The notes under the pieces: model-generated
Told to the model about the DNA's origin: nothing
Database searches by the model: none
The model's input: only the letters and a program-made list of their open reading frames with translations
NCBI RefSeq assembly: GCF_005938385.1
Contig: NZ_VCRA01000043.1
Location: 1 to 50,578 of the forward strand
Reading direction: 5' to 3'
DNA: 50,578 nt
DNA from: Paenibacillus mesophilus
GTDB lineage: Bacteria; Bacillota; Bacilli; Paenibacillales; NBRC-103111
Program-made: the position numbers and the translations under genes
Shown here: one piece after another, positions 16,276-23,456 of the stretch
Layout of the letters: every line of letters starts with the position of its first letter
Position numbering within the stretch: the first letter of the stretch is position 1

Positions 16276-17646
16276 ATGAAGACAAAACCGACCAACGAAC
16301 AATTTCGCCAAGAGCTGGAGCACATGGTGCGTACGCTGCGGGAGGAGATAGCGGACGGCACGTACCGGCCGGGGCAATTGCTTCCCTCTGAGCCGGCACA
16401 GGCCGAGCGGTTCGGGATGAGCAACAAGTCCGTACGCAAAGGGCTGGACATCCTTGTCGACGAAGGGCTGATCGAGAAAATTCCCCGAGTCGGCAGCAGA
16501 GTGAAGGCGGCCCGCCCGCCGGTCTCGCTGACGCTCGGCTATTACAAGAAAGATTTGAACAATATGGATCTGGCCGGGCTGCTGGCGGACTTTCAGCGAC
16601 GCTATTCCTGGATCACCGTAACCGCACGGCCCCATTCGGAGCAGAGATCGGTCGAAACAAGCGCGGAATGGGCCGACCATTTCGATCTGATCATGGTAAA
16701 CAACGAGCATTTCGGCTATATGGCCGAGAGCGGCCGGCATTCGCTGCTGCGGCCTCTGGCGGCGAAATCGGGCGTATCTCCGTTTTTGACCGGACCGTTT
16801 ATGCAAGACGGCCAGTTGTACGTACGGCCGATCCTGTATTCTCCGGTGGTGCTTTGCTACAACAAACGCCATTTTCGCGATGAGGGAATGCCCGAGCCGG
16901 ACGGCAGCTGGACTTGGGACGATCTCGTTCGCAGCGCCGTACGTCTGACCAACGGCAGCGGTCGATTCGGCTTCTGCTTCTATATCGCCAATATTAACCG
17001 TTGGCCGATCTTTCTGCTGCAAAGCGGCGAAGTGTTCGTCCGGGAGGACGGGGCGGTCCGGAATATTCGCCACTCCGGTCTGCTGTCCGCGTTGAAGCTG
17101 TGCAAGAGCATTATTCGCAACGGGGATATGTTTCCGCTGTTCATCTCCGAGAATGACGGCGATATTATCCGAATGTTTGTCGAAGGCAAGCTGTCGATGG
17201 TGCTGAATACGTACATGGGCATAAACGAATGGAAGCACGCCGATCTGGAATACGATGTGTCTCCGATTCCGTATATCGGACAGCCGATCACGTTGACTAT
17301 TGCGGAAGGCGTCGGCATCAACAACCGCACCGCCCATCCGGAGGAAGCCGAGCTGCTGGCCGACTATTTGAGTGCAAGCCGCGCGCAGAGCCATATCCGG
17401 GACCATACGTTCAGCCTCCCGACCTTGCAAAGCGTGAGCGACGGCCCGGCGCCGAAAGGCTTGCGCGTGCCGGATCGGTATATGATGTACCGGGAAATGA
17501 TGTTTTCATACCGCACGCATGGCGATTTGAACATTCCGATCTCGGCTTACAAGAAGCTCAGCTACCTGGTTAAAGCGTACTGGGCCAATCTTATCGACGA
17601 AGACGAGCTGTGCGACCGGATTTGCCGGGAATTGTCCGTTCCTTGA
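16276..17646 (+). CDS. GntR-type DNA-binding domain fused to a solute-binding-protein domain
   Basis: ATG at 16276, seven bases after AAGGAGAG; 456 residues. Residues 1-75 are a GntR winged helix (EIADGTYRPGQLLPSE, MSNKSVRKGLDILVDEGLI). From about 80 to the end the sequence resembles a family 1 extracellular solute-binding protein (VVLCYNKRHF, WTWDDLVRSAVRLT). There is no signal peptide, so this is a cytoplasmic regulator that probably senses its ligand with a periplasmic-binding-type fold, as LacI proteins do. The gene downstream (17705) is a secreted solute-binding lipoprotein, probably for the same or a related ligand. A second fusion of the same kind is encoded at 37766. Confidence 0.85.
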   Translation: MKTKPTNEQFRQELEHMVRTLREEIADGTYRPGQLLPSEPAQAERFGMSNKSVRKGLDILVDEGLIEKIPRVGSRVKAARPPVSLTLGYYKKDLNNMDLAGLLADFQRRYSWITVTARPHSEQRSVETSAEWADHFDLIMVNNEHFGYMAESGRHSLLRPLAAKSGVSPFLTGPFMQDGQLYVRPILYSPVVLCYNKRHFRDEGMPEPDGSWTWDDLVRSAVRLTNGSGRFGFCFYIANINRWPIFLLQSGEVFVREDGAVRNIRHSGLLSALKLCKSIIRNGDMFPLFISENDGDIIRMFVEGKLSMVLNTYMGINEWKHADLEYDVSPIPYIGQPITLTIAEGVGINNRTAHPEEAELLADYLSASRAQSHIRDHTFSLPTLQSVSDGPAPKGLRVPDRYMMYREMMFSYRTHGDLNIPISAYKKLSYLVKAYWANLIDEDELCDRICRELSVP

Positions 17647-17663
17647 ACGGGCGCAATCTTCTT

Positions 17664-17677
17664 TGAAAACGCTTCAA
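17664..17677 (+). promoter_or_regulatory. possible CcpA (cre) site before the solute-binding gene
   Basis: TGAAAACGCTTCAA matches 12 of 14 positions of the cre consensus TGWAANCGNTNWCA. It lies 27 bases before the start of the solute-binding gene at 17705, a position suited to catabolite repression. The mismatches are near one end, so the call is tentative. Confidence 0.4.
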
Positions 17678-17704
17678 ATTCATAGCAATAGGGGGAAAAC
17701 AGAG

Positions 17705-19030
17705 ATGAACAGGAAGGCTTGGATCGCGGCAATGCTGGCCGCGACAGCAGCTTATACGAGCGCTTGCGGGGGTGGGGGCGCGCAAGCTCCGTCGTCCGGG
17801 GACGGCCCGAATGCCGCGAAAGTTCAAGATAAGCCGAAGGAGCCGATCGAGCTGCTCGTTTATGCGGCGGGCGTCAGCGCGGAGGAATTCGACAGCCGCT
17901 TTCGGGGCGTGCTCAAGAGCAAGTTTCCGCACATTACGATCAACTACCAGACGAACACGAAGGGCAATTCGCTCACGGAGCTTGTCTCGGCCGGGACGAT
18001 CCCGGATTTGATCCGCACCGATATTCCGACGCTGAAATCAAGTTATCTCGATCTGCAGCTCGGCTACGATCTGGCCGAATTGATTAAAGCGAACAAGTAT
18101 GACATGACCCGGTTCGATCCCTCCTTTACCCAGGAGATGGTCGATGCCGGAAGGACGGGAGCGATCTACGGATTGCCCGTGCCGCCTTATTTTCCGACGG
18201 TGCTGTATTACAATAAAAGCTTGTTCGACAAATTCGGCGTTCCTTATCCGAAGGACGGCATGACCTGGGATGAAGTATACGAGATCGCCAAGAAGATGAG
18301 CAGAACCGAGGGAGGCGTTGTATACCGCGGCTTCAGCGCCAATTTCAACAGCATTTTGCGCGACAATCCGTTCTCGCTGCCGGTTCTGGACCCGAGCGCC
18401 GACAAGCTGGCCGATATGGAGAAATGGAAGACGATCTTCAACAACTACAAGCGGTTCTACGATTTGCCGAGCAATACGATCGAGAGCACGATGAACGCGG
18501 AGAACAACGCCTTCGGCAACGGCCGGATCGCCATGCAGGCGAACCAGCACAACATTTATCTGGTCATCCCCCCGGAGATCGATTGGGACATCGTCTCCCA
18601 GCCGACGATGGCGGGCGCGCCGAAACGAACCGGTCAGCGGGGGCCAGCGTATTGGTCGATTACGCGGCAGAGCAAGCATAAGGAAGAGGCGTTCCGGGTC
18701 ATTATGGAGATGCTGTCGGACGAAGTGCAGCTGGAGGACTCGAAGAAAGGCATCCCGACGACGCTGGTCAAGAAGGAAGTTCGCGATGCGCTCGGCAAAG
18801 GGCATCCGGTGTACGGGAGCAAAAATATGAAGGCGATCAGCTATTACGAGCCGTCGGCGCCGACGCCGAAGCGCAAGCCGGAGCTGGCGGACGTTAACGG
18901 CAGCTCGCAAACCTCGGTGCTGTACCAGCAATTCATTCCGTTTGCCCAGGGCAAAAAAGATGTAAACACCGCGCTCAGAGATGTCGAAGAAAGCTTGAAA
19001 AAGCTGCTCGAGCAGGAGAAGAACAAATAA
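17705..19030 (+). CDS. extracellular solute-binding lipoprotein (ABC type)
   Basis: ATG at 17705, after AGGGGGAAAACAGAG. The 441-residue protein has a signal sequence and the lipobox TSAC (Cys21). The mature domain contains YYNKSLFDKFGVPYP, MTWDEVYEIAKKMSR and RDNPFSLPVLDPSADKLAD, making it a close paralogue of the protein encoded at 42583. It is 58 bp downstream of the GntR/solute-binding fusion gene and 183 bp upstream of the beta-helix gene, all on the + strand, so the three probably form one unit. No permease genes follow. A glycan-derived ligand is likely, as inference from the neighbours. Confidence 0.92.
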   Translation: MNRKAWIAAMLAATAAYTSACGGGGAQAPSSGDGPNAAKVQDKPKEPIELLVYAAGVSAEEFDSRFRGVLKSKFPHITINYQTNTKGNSLTELVSAGTIPDLIRTDIPTLKSSYLDLQLGYDLAELIKANKYDMTRFDPSFTQEMVDAGRTGAIYGLPVPPYFPTVLYYNKSLFDKFGVPYPKDGMTWDEVYEIAKKMSRTEGGVVYRGFSANFNSILRDNPFSLPVLDPSADKLADMEKWKTIFNNYKRFYDLPSNTIESTMNAENNAFGNGRIAMQANQHNIYLVIPPEIDWDIVSQPTMAGAPKRTGQRGPAYWSITRQSKHKEEAFRVIMEMLSDEVQLEDSKKGIPTTLVKKEVRDALGKGHPVYGSKNMKAISYYEPSAPTPKRKPELADVNGSSQTSVLYQQFIPFAQGKKDVNTALRDVEESLKKLLEQEKNK

Positions 19031-19213
19031 GGCCGGACAAAGGGGCCGATACCCGGGATTTACGGGGTTCGGAATGAACAGGCACAGGATGGAAAGTACC
19101 GGTACGGAACGTATATCATTCATCAAGGACGTGACCAACTGCGAACCTATAGGACATAAAAGCGAGGCCGGGCTGTTTGAAACGGGCTGCCCGGTCCGCA
19201 TCGGGAGGGACTA

Positions 19214-22192
19214 ATGATGAGTATGGATCGCGACAATGACGACGGCATCGAGCTTAGCGGCAACAATGAGAGCTTGCGCCGCCCGTCGGCGCTTAGCCGG
19301 CGCAAGCTTCTGGCCGCTTTGGGAGGCGGGGGGGCGGCTCTGGCGGGCTCATCCCTGCTGCTTGAATCGGGCTGGGGACAATCGATCGCGGAAGCGACCT
19401 ACGGAGGAGGTTCTTCGTTGACAAGCTGCTGCCGCGGATATGCGTCCGTCAACGATATGAAGGCGGATACAAAACTGGCTGCGGGCGCTCTCGTCCATAC
19501 GGCAGGGTATTATGTCCCCGGCGACGGCGGCGCGGCGGATTACATCGTTCAGGCGGGGACTCTCACGGATGACGGAGGCGGCGTCATCGCCTTGCAGAAC
19601 GGTCTGCAAGCGATTTTGCTCGCGAGGGGCGGCATCCGTTACAAGCAATTCGGCGCGGTCTGCGACGGCGTCAACGATGACGGGGTGCAGATCAAAAAGG
19701 CGCATGCCTATGCGAACGGACGCGGCTTGCCCATCGTCGACGAATCGGGCGAATATTGGATCAGGGAGACGAATGGGATCGTCGTCCAGACGAATGTGAG
19801 CTGGGGGCATACGAAGTTCCATATCGCCGAAAGCTTCAATTCGAAGACGAATGCGCGATTTCATGTCCTCAGCCGCCAAGCCCCGGTCGATATCGTATTC
19901 GATGCGCCGACGAAGGCCGCTTTTCTGGCCAAAATGCGTCCGGGAACGACACTCTGTCCCGAGCTTGCGGCGTACAAAAACAGTCTGGTGTTCATCGTGG
20001 ACGCAAACGACAAAATCGGCGCCCGATTCGGCTACCCGACTCAAACCGGCTGGAGCAAGGAAGATTTTTTTTACGTCGAAGAACACGGCCGGATCATCGG
20101 CGATATGGCCTGGACGTTCGGCAATTATACGAGCTTGAAGGCGTATCCCGCCGAGGAAAGCTATTTGGTTATCGACGGGGGCACGTTTCTGCTGTCGGGG
20201 GACAGCGCGGGCAACAACAATAGCGCTTACTGGCATAACGGAATCCTGGTCAAACGAAGCCGCACCATCATCCGCAATCAGTGGGTCGGACTGGAGCAAG
20301 GGGCGAGCGATATCGCCTTGGACCCGCGTTACGGCTTCTACTACTTGAACTACGTATACGACGTAACGCTCGAGAACATCCGCGCGATTCCTTACGAGCA
20401 GAACCGCCCCGGCACGGAGTATGTGTTGATCGGCACATACGGGATCGGCGGCGCGCGGGTATTGAACGCCACGTTTCGCAATGTGACGGCGGAAGGCTCG
20501 TTGTACCACTGGGGCGTATTCGGCACCAATCTGTTTAAAAATTTCCGTATCGAAAATTGCCGCCTGAACCGGGTCGATGTACATTTTCATTGCTGGAATT
20601 TGTACGTCTTCGACTCCGAGATCGGCTACCGGGGATTTACGCTTACCGGAGGCGGCGAGCTGATTATCGAGAATACGAAGCGGTTCGGCAACCAGTTTAT
20701 CGGGTTCCGAAGAGATTTCGGCGCCAAATGGGACGGTCATATCCGGATCCGGAATTGTCGGCTCGTGATCGACAACGGCGCAAACGAAGCGATCGCGCTG
20801 GACTTCAATCCGGCCGATTTCGACTACAAATATCCGATCGGCTACGGCCGTTCGATCCAGCTGGACAATTTCGCCTTCGATTATACGGGACTTCCGAACA
20901 CGAGCGGAATATGCCGGATTATGCGGATCGCCGCGTTTTCGAAAGTGTCCGCTACCGGTGCGCGACTATTTTTCCCGCAGCTGATCGAATTCAAGAACGT
21001 GACGGTTGCGGGGCGCGACAAAGGCGTGCGCATTTTGCACATTCAAGATCCGTTCAACTTCCATGTAGGCAAGGCCGGCGGGGTGGACAGCGAGCGATTG
21101 ACCTCCAACTGCTACATGCGATTCGAGAATATCGAGGGGGAGAAGGTGCCGGCCCAGCCGTCGGAGTCGACGAGCCATATGAATTTTTTGCTCAACGGGC
21201 TGGGCAGCGCGCCCTACCAAGACGAATACGCCCTGTATCCGAAAATCGATTTTGTGCAGGTAGGCGATTTTTGGGGGCATTTCAAGGGAGCGGCGGCGGA
21301 CGTAACCGTACAACGCAGTACCGTCAATTGCATGGACAATTATAGCGGCGGCCAGATGCGGGGGCGGCTCTTGCTGGACAACTGCGATATTCGCGCCGAC
21401 GCCGTAGATGACGGCAAAGTGTTGTATACGCTGACTTCGTTGCTCGGCACGACGTTATTGAACTGCACGATCCACGCGCCTGTTCTGAATGGGACGTCAC
21501 GTCCCGATTTGTTGTCCCGCTGCGGCTTTATAGAGGTGAACCAGAAGCTCCAGTTCAATCATCTCAATACGTCCCTCTCGAAGCAGGTGATCGATTATTT
21601 CGCGGCTCAAGGCAATCCGGTACAGCCCGAGTTTTATGCGATGCTGAAAAGCCATCACGCGAGCGACAGCTCCTTGATGGCGAGGCGCAAAGGCACGACG
21701 GCGCAGCGGCCCTCGCCGGCCAGCTTCCTCTCCGAGAAAGGCTTCGCTTATTTCGATACCGATCTTGAGCAAGTGGTCGTATGGGATGGGACGCGATGGG
21801 TATATCCGAGCAAATCGAACGATACGCTCCACTTCTATATCGCCGATTTGTCGATTGCGCCGGCCGGGGCGTCGTTCAAGCGGGCGGAGGCGCATCCGTC
21901 CCAGGCGTATGTGGCCGCGCAATCGGGGCGTATCTCGAAATATGCCGCGCATGTGAACGCCCCTTCGGGCACAGCCTCCTTCACGTTCGATCTTTGGAAG
22001 GACGGGGCCGTCTGGATAAGCGGACTGGCCGGTCCCGGGACGGCCGCCAATCCGCTGGTAGCGCCGATTGCCGGTTCCGCCTCATTCGACGAGGGAAGCC
22101 GGATCGAGGTCAAGCTTGCGGGAACCGCAGCCGGCTTGTCCGCCGGTACGTATGCCACAATCGACCTGTATGTTCATTATGCAAACTATTAA
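19214..22192 (+). CDS. Tat-exported right-handed beta-helix protein, tailspike/pectate-lyase-like
   Basis: ATG at 19214, seven bases after GGGAGGGA; 992 residues. The N-terminus has the twin-arginine motif LSRRKLLAALGG followed by a hydrophobic stretch (about 28-50), so export by the Tat system is predicted. Next comes a head like that of phage tailspikes and pectate-lyase-superfamily proteins (YASVNDMKADTKLAAGALV, GDGGAADYIV), then a long repeat-rich region typical of a parallel beta helix (about 110-730). Near residue 840 is KGFAYFDTDLEQVVVWDGTRWV, a motif common in phage tail fibres, followed by a beta-sandwich end. A polysaccharide lyase or hydrolase role is likely; the catalytic residues cannot be assigned from sequence alone. 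Confidence 0.8.
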   Translation: MMSMDRDNDDGIELSGNNESLRRPSALSRRKLLAALGGGGAALAGSSLLLESGWGQSIAEATYGGGSSLTSCCRGYASVNDMKADTKLAAGALVHTAGYYVPGDGGAADYIVQAGTLTDDGGGVIALQNGLQAILLARGGIRYKQFGAVCDGVNDDGVQIKKAHAYANGRGLPIVDESGEYWIRETNGIVVQTNVSWGHTKFHIAESFNSKTNARFHVLSRQAPVDIVFDAPTKAAFLAKMRPGTTLCPELAAYKNSLVFIVDANDKIGARFGYPTQTGWSKEDFFYVEEHGRIIGDMAWTFGNYTSLKAYPAEESYLVIDGGTFLLSGDSAGNNNSAYWHNGILVKRSRTIIRNQWVGLEQGASDIALDPRYGFYYLNYVYDVTLENIRAIPYEQNRPGTEYVLIGTYGIGGARVLNATFRNVTAEGSLYHWGVFGTNLFKNFRIENCRLNRVDVHFHCWNLYVFDSEIGYRGFTLTGGGELIIENTKRFGNQFIGFRRDFGAKWDGHIRIRNCRLVIDNGANEAIALDFNPADFDYKYPIGYGRSIQLDNFAFDYTGLPNTSGICRIMRIAAFSKVSATGARLFFPQLIEFKNVTVAGRDKGVRILHIQDPFNFHVGKAGGVDSERLTSNCYMRFENIEGEKVPAQPSESTSHMNFLLNGLGSAPYQDEYALYPKIDFVQVGDFWGHFKGAAADVTVQRSTVNCMDNYSGGQMRGRLLLDNCDIRADAVDDGKVLYTLTSLLGTTLLNCTIHAPVLNGTSRPDLLSRCGFIEVNQKLQFNHLNTSLSKQVIDYFAAQGNPVQPEFYAMLKSHHASDSSLMARRKGTTAQRPSPASFLSEKGFAYFDTDLEQVVVWDGTRWVYPSKSNDTLHFYIADLSIAPAGASFKRAEAHPSQAYVAAQSGRISKYAAHVNAPSGTASFTFDLWKDGAVWISGLAGPGTAANPLVAPIAGSASFDEGSRIEVKLAGTAAGLSAGTYATIDLYVHYANY

Positions 22193-22291
22193 GGAACTTT
22201 AGCGGAATTACCGCCCTGACTGACGACCGGTGCTTTGTGGAACGGCAAGTACCGGCCGTCAGAGAGAAGGTATGTTATACCGTTAAGTTCC
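22193..22291. other. cloverleaf-like array of perfect inverted repeats
   Basis: Starting at the base after the beta-helix stop codon, an outer 7-bp stem GGAACTT (22193-22199)/AAGTTCC (22285-22291) encloses three hairpins. These are GCGG/CCGC (22202-22214), a 16-position stem from 22220-22235 to 22247-22262 with two imperfect positions, and GGTAT/ATACC (22269-22281). The linkers are short. It could be a structured RNA, a 3' mRNA stabiliser or a mobile-element end. It is not a normal tRNA, because the T-loop and anticodon loop are wrong. Confidence 0.6.
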
Positions 22292-22384
22292 TGACTCCGG
22301 AAAACGTCGATCGCCAATTCTGGCAAAGAAGGGGACCTCTGTCGCAACTGATGAAGTAAATTGAAAACTAACCTTGATTCGTAA

Positions 22385-22416
22385 AATAAAAGGAATCGGA
22401 GTCCTTTTATTTTTTT
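22385..22416 (+). terminator. intrinsic terminator
   Basis: Stem AATAAAAGGA/TCCTTTTATT with a seven-base loop and a run of T. It lies about 190 bases after the beta-helix stop and just before the csoR promoter. Confidence 0.85.
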
Positions 22417-22449
22417 GGTTTCCTATATAGGGCAGGGGGGTATTTTTTG

Positions 22450-22480
22450 TTGACAAATATACTATAGGGGGGTATACTAA
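22450..22480 (+). promoter_or_regulatory. csoR-copZ promoter with G-tract operator
   Basis: TTGACA (22450-22455) and TATACT (22473-22478) are spaced by exactly 17 bp, a strong sigma-A promoter. The spacer contains ATACTATAGGGGGGTAT, an AT-flanked G-tract of the kind bound by CsoR-family repressors, so copper would relieve repression of the operon. A second G-tract lies just upstream (22430-22441). Confidence 0.8.
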
Positions 22481-22502
22481 GTTTGTGAGGGGGTGCAAAA
22501 CG

Positions 22503-22835
22503 ATGGAGACTTTGGCTACCGAAACCGCGGTTCACTGCTGTTCGTCCGATAATGAGCGTCTCAGCCATCATTCCGACAAAGTTAAAGCGGACCTGACCGT
22601 TCGATTGAATCGTATCGAAGGCCAGATACGCGGTATCAAAGGATTAATCGAAAAAGATACGTACTGCGATAATATTTTAAATCAAATCGCTGCAGTCCAA
22701 TCCGCTCTAAACGGTGTCGGGAAGCTTCTGTTAAGCGGACACCTCAAAAGCTGCGTTGTCGAGCGGATCCAAGAAGGAGACGACGAAGTGATCGATGAGT
22801 TTGTAAATACCATCAATAAGTTAATCAAATATTAA
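22503..22835 (+). CDS. csoR: CsoR family copper-sensing transcriptional repressor
   Basis: ATG at 22503, after GAGGGGGTG; 110 residues, all helical with no wing, as in the CsoR/RcnR family. The Cu(I)-binding set Cys55 (TYCDNI), His80 and Cys84 (SGHLKSC) is present, which fits CsoR rather than the nickel or formaldehyde members. An N-terminal extension has further Cys12-Cys13 and His22-His23. It heads an operon with copZ 27 bp downstream and likely represses its own promoter through the G-tract operator. copA, the usual partner, is absent. Confidence 0.92.
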   Translation: METLATETAVHCCSSDNERLSHHSDKVKADLTVRLNRIEGQIRGIKGLIEKDTYCDNILNQIAAVQSALNGVGKLLLSGHLKSCVVERIQEGDDEVIDEFVNTINKLIKY

Positions 22836-22862
22836 TCAAATCATAAAAGGAGAAATGTTCAA

Positions 22863-23063
22863 ATGACAAACGTAACGATCCAAGTAGAAGGCATTTCCTG
22901 CAATCACTGCGTAAATTCCATTGAAGGAGCTCTTAAAACTTTGGGAGCCAAAGGAAAAGTCGATTTGGCTGGTGAAAAAGTCACCGTAGATTACGACGAA
23001 GGCAAGCTTACGATTGACGCCATTAAAGAAGCGATTGAAGAACAGGGTTATACGGTCGTGTAA
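22863..23063 (+). CDS. copZ: copper chaperone CopZ (heavy-metal-associated domain)
   Basis: ATG at 22863, nine bases after AAAGGAG. The 66-residue protein is one heavy-metal-associated domain (ferredoxin-like fold) with the metal motif GISCNHC (Cys13, Cys16) and typical ends (TIQVEG, EEQGYTVV). CopZ shuttles Cu(I) in the cytoplasm to CopA and to CsoR. It is co-transcribed with csoR and ends in a terminator at 23118. A copper-related multicopper oxidase lies convergent to it. Confidence 0.93.
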   Translation: MTNVTIQVEGISCNHCVNSIEGALKTLGAKGKVDLAGEKVTVDYDEGKLTIDAIKEAIEEQGYTVV

Positions 23064-23117
23064 CTCAAATTGGCTTTTAGGTATGACAAATTCAAACAAA
23101 ATTGAAAACAAAGTACG

Positions 23118-23143
23118 AAAAAGGGGGCATAGGCCCCTTTTTT
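23118..23143 (+). terminator. intrinsic terminator after copZ
   Basis: Stem AAAAAGGGG/CCCCTTTTT with a short gcatag-type loop and a T-run, 55 bases after the copZ stop. Confidence 0.85.
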
Positions 23144-23220
23144 GACATAGACATGTATCGCAGGAACTTTCAGTTCCGTAGCCGTTTCGCAAAAGCTCCG
23201 AGTATTGAAGCGGAAAGTTT

Positions 23221-23296
23221 GGGTGTGAATTTGGCATGAACCTCGCCAAAATCACACTGGGTGTGAATTTGGCATGAACCTCGCCAAAATCACACT
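23221..23296. repeat. two exact tandem 38-bp units, each a hairpin
   Basis: Units 23221-23258 and 23259-23296 are identical. In each, GTGTGAATTTGGC faces GCCAAAATCACAC around the loop atgaacctc, so each unit folds by itself (one mismatched position). They lie in the gene-free stretch 23064-23456 between the convergent copZ and multicopper oxidase genes. The function is unknown; tandem hairpins of this kind can be binding sites, RNA structures or replication-slippage products. Confidence 0.7.
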
Positions 23297-23306
23297 GGGG
23301 CCGCCT

Positions 23307-23356
23307 TTGAAGTCGTGTTGTTACCGCCAAGTCTAATCAAGATAACACGACTTCAA
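23307..23356. repeat. 13-bp perfect inverted repeat
   Basis: TTGAAGTCGTGTT (23307-23319) and AACACGACTTCAA (23344-23356) flank a 24-base loop. It directly follows the tandem hairpin units, so 23221-23356 is three hairpins in a row. No T-run follows. Confidence 0.55.
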
Positions 23357-23414
23357 CAGCGGTTGGAGCCGGGTACCCATTCCCTCCCAACGCGGGAAAC
23401 GTATGGGTTTGCAA

Positions 23415-23445
23415 TGAAAAAAGGGAACGAAGCAATTCCGTCCCT
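23415..23445 (-). terminator. intrinsic terminator after the multicopper oxidase gene
   Basis: On the minus strand, AGGGACGGAATTGC pairs with CGTTCCCT and is followed by TTTTTTC. It starts 12 bases after the stop at 23457. Confidence 0.75.
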
Positions 23446-23456
23446 GGGTGTTATTG

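Noticed and set aside
22220..22226. CTGACGA resembling a hammerhead ribozyme core
   Set aside because: The required GAAA after stem II is absent; the downstream sequence is part of the long inverted repeat instead.
22193..22291. tRNA gene
   Set aside because: The acceptor-like and D-arm-like geometry fit, but there is no 7-base anticodon loop, no TTC T-loop and no CCA-adjacent context.
23064..23456. CRISPR-like array from the 38-bp tandem repeats
   Set aside because: Only two units, directly adjacent with no spacer, and no cas genes nearby.
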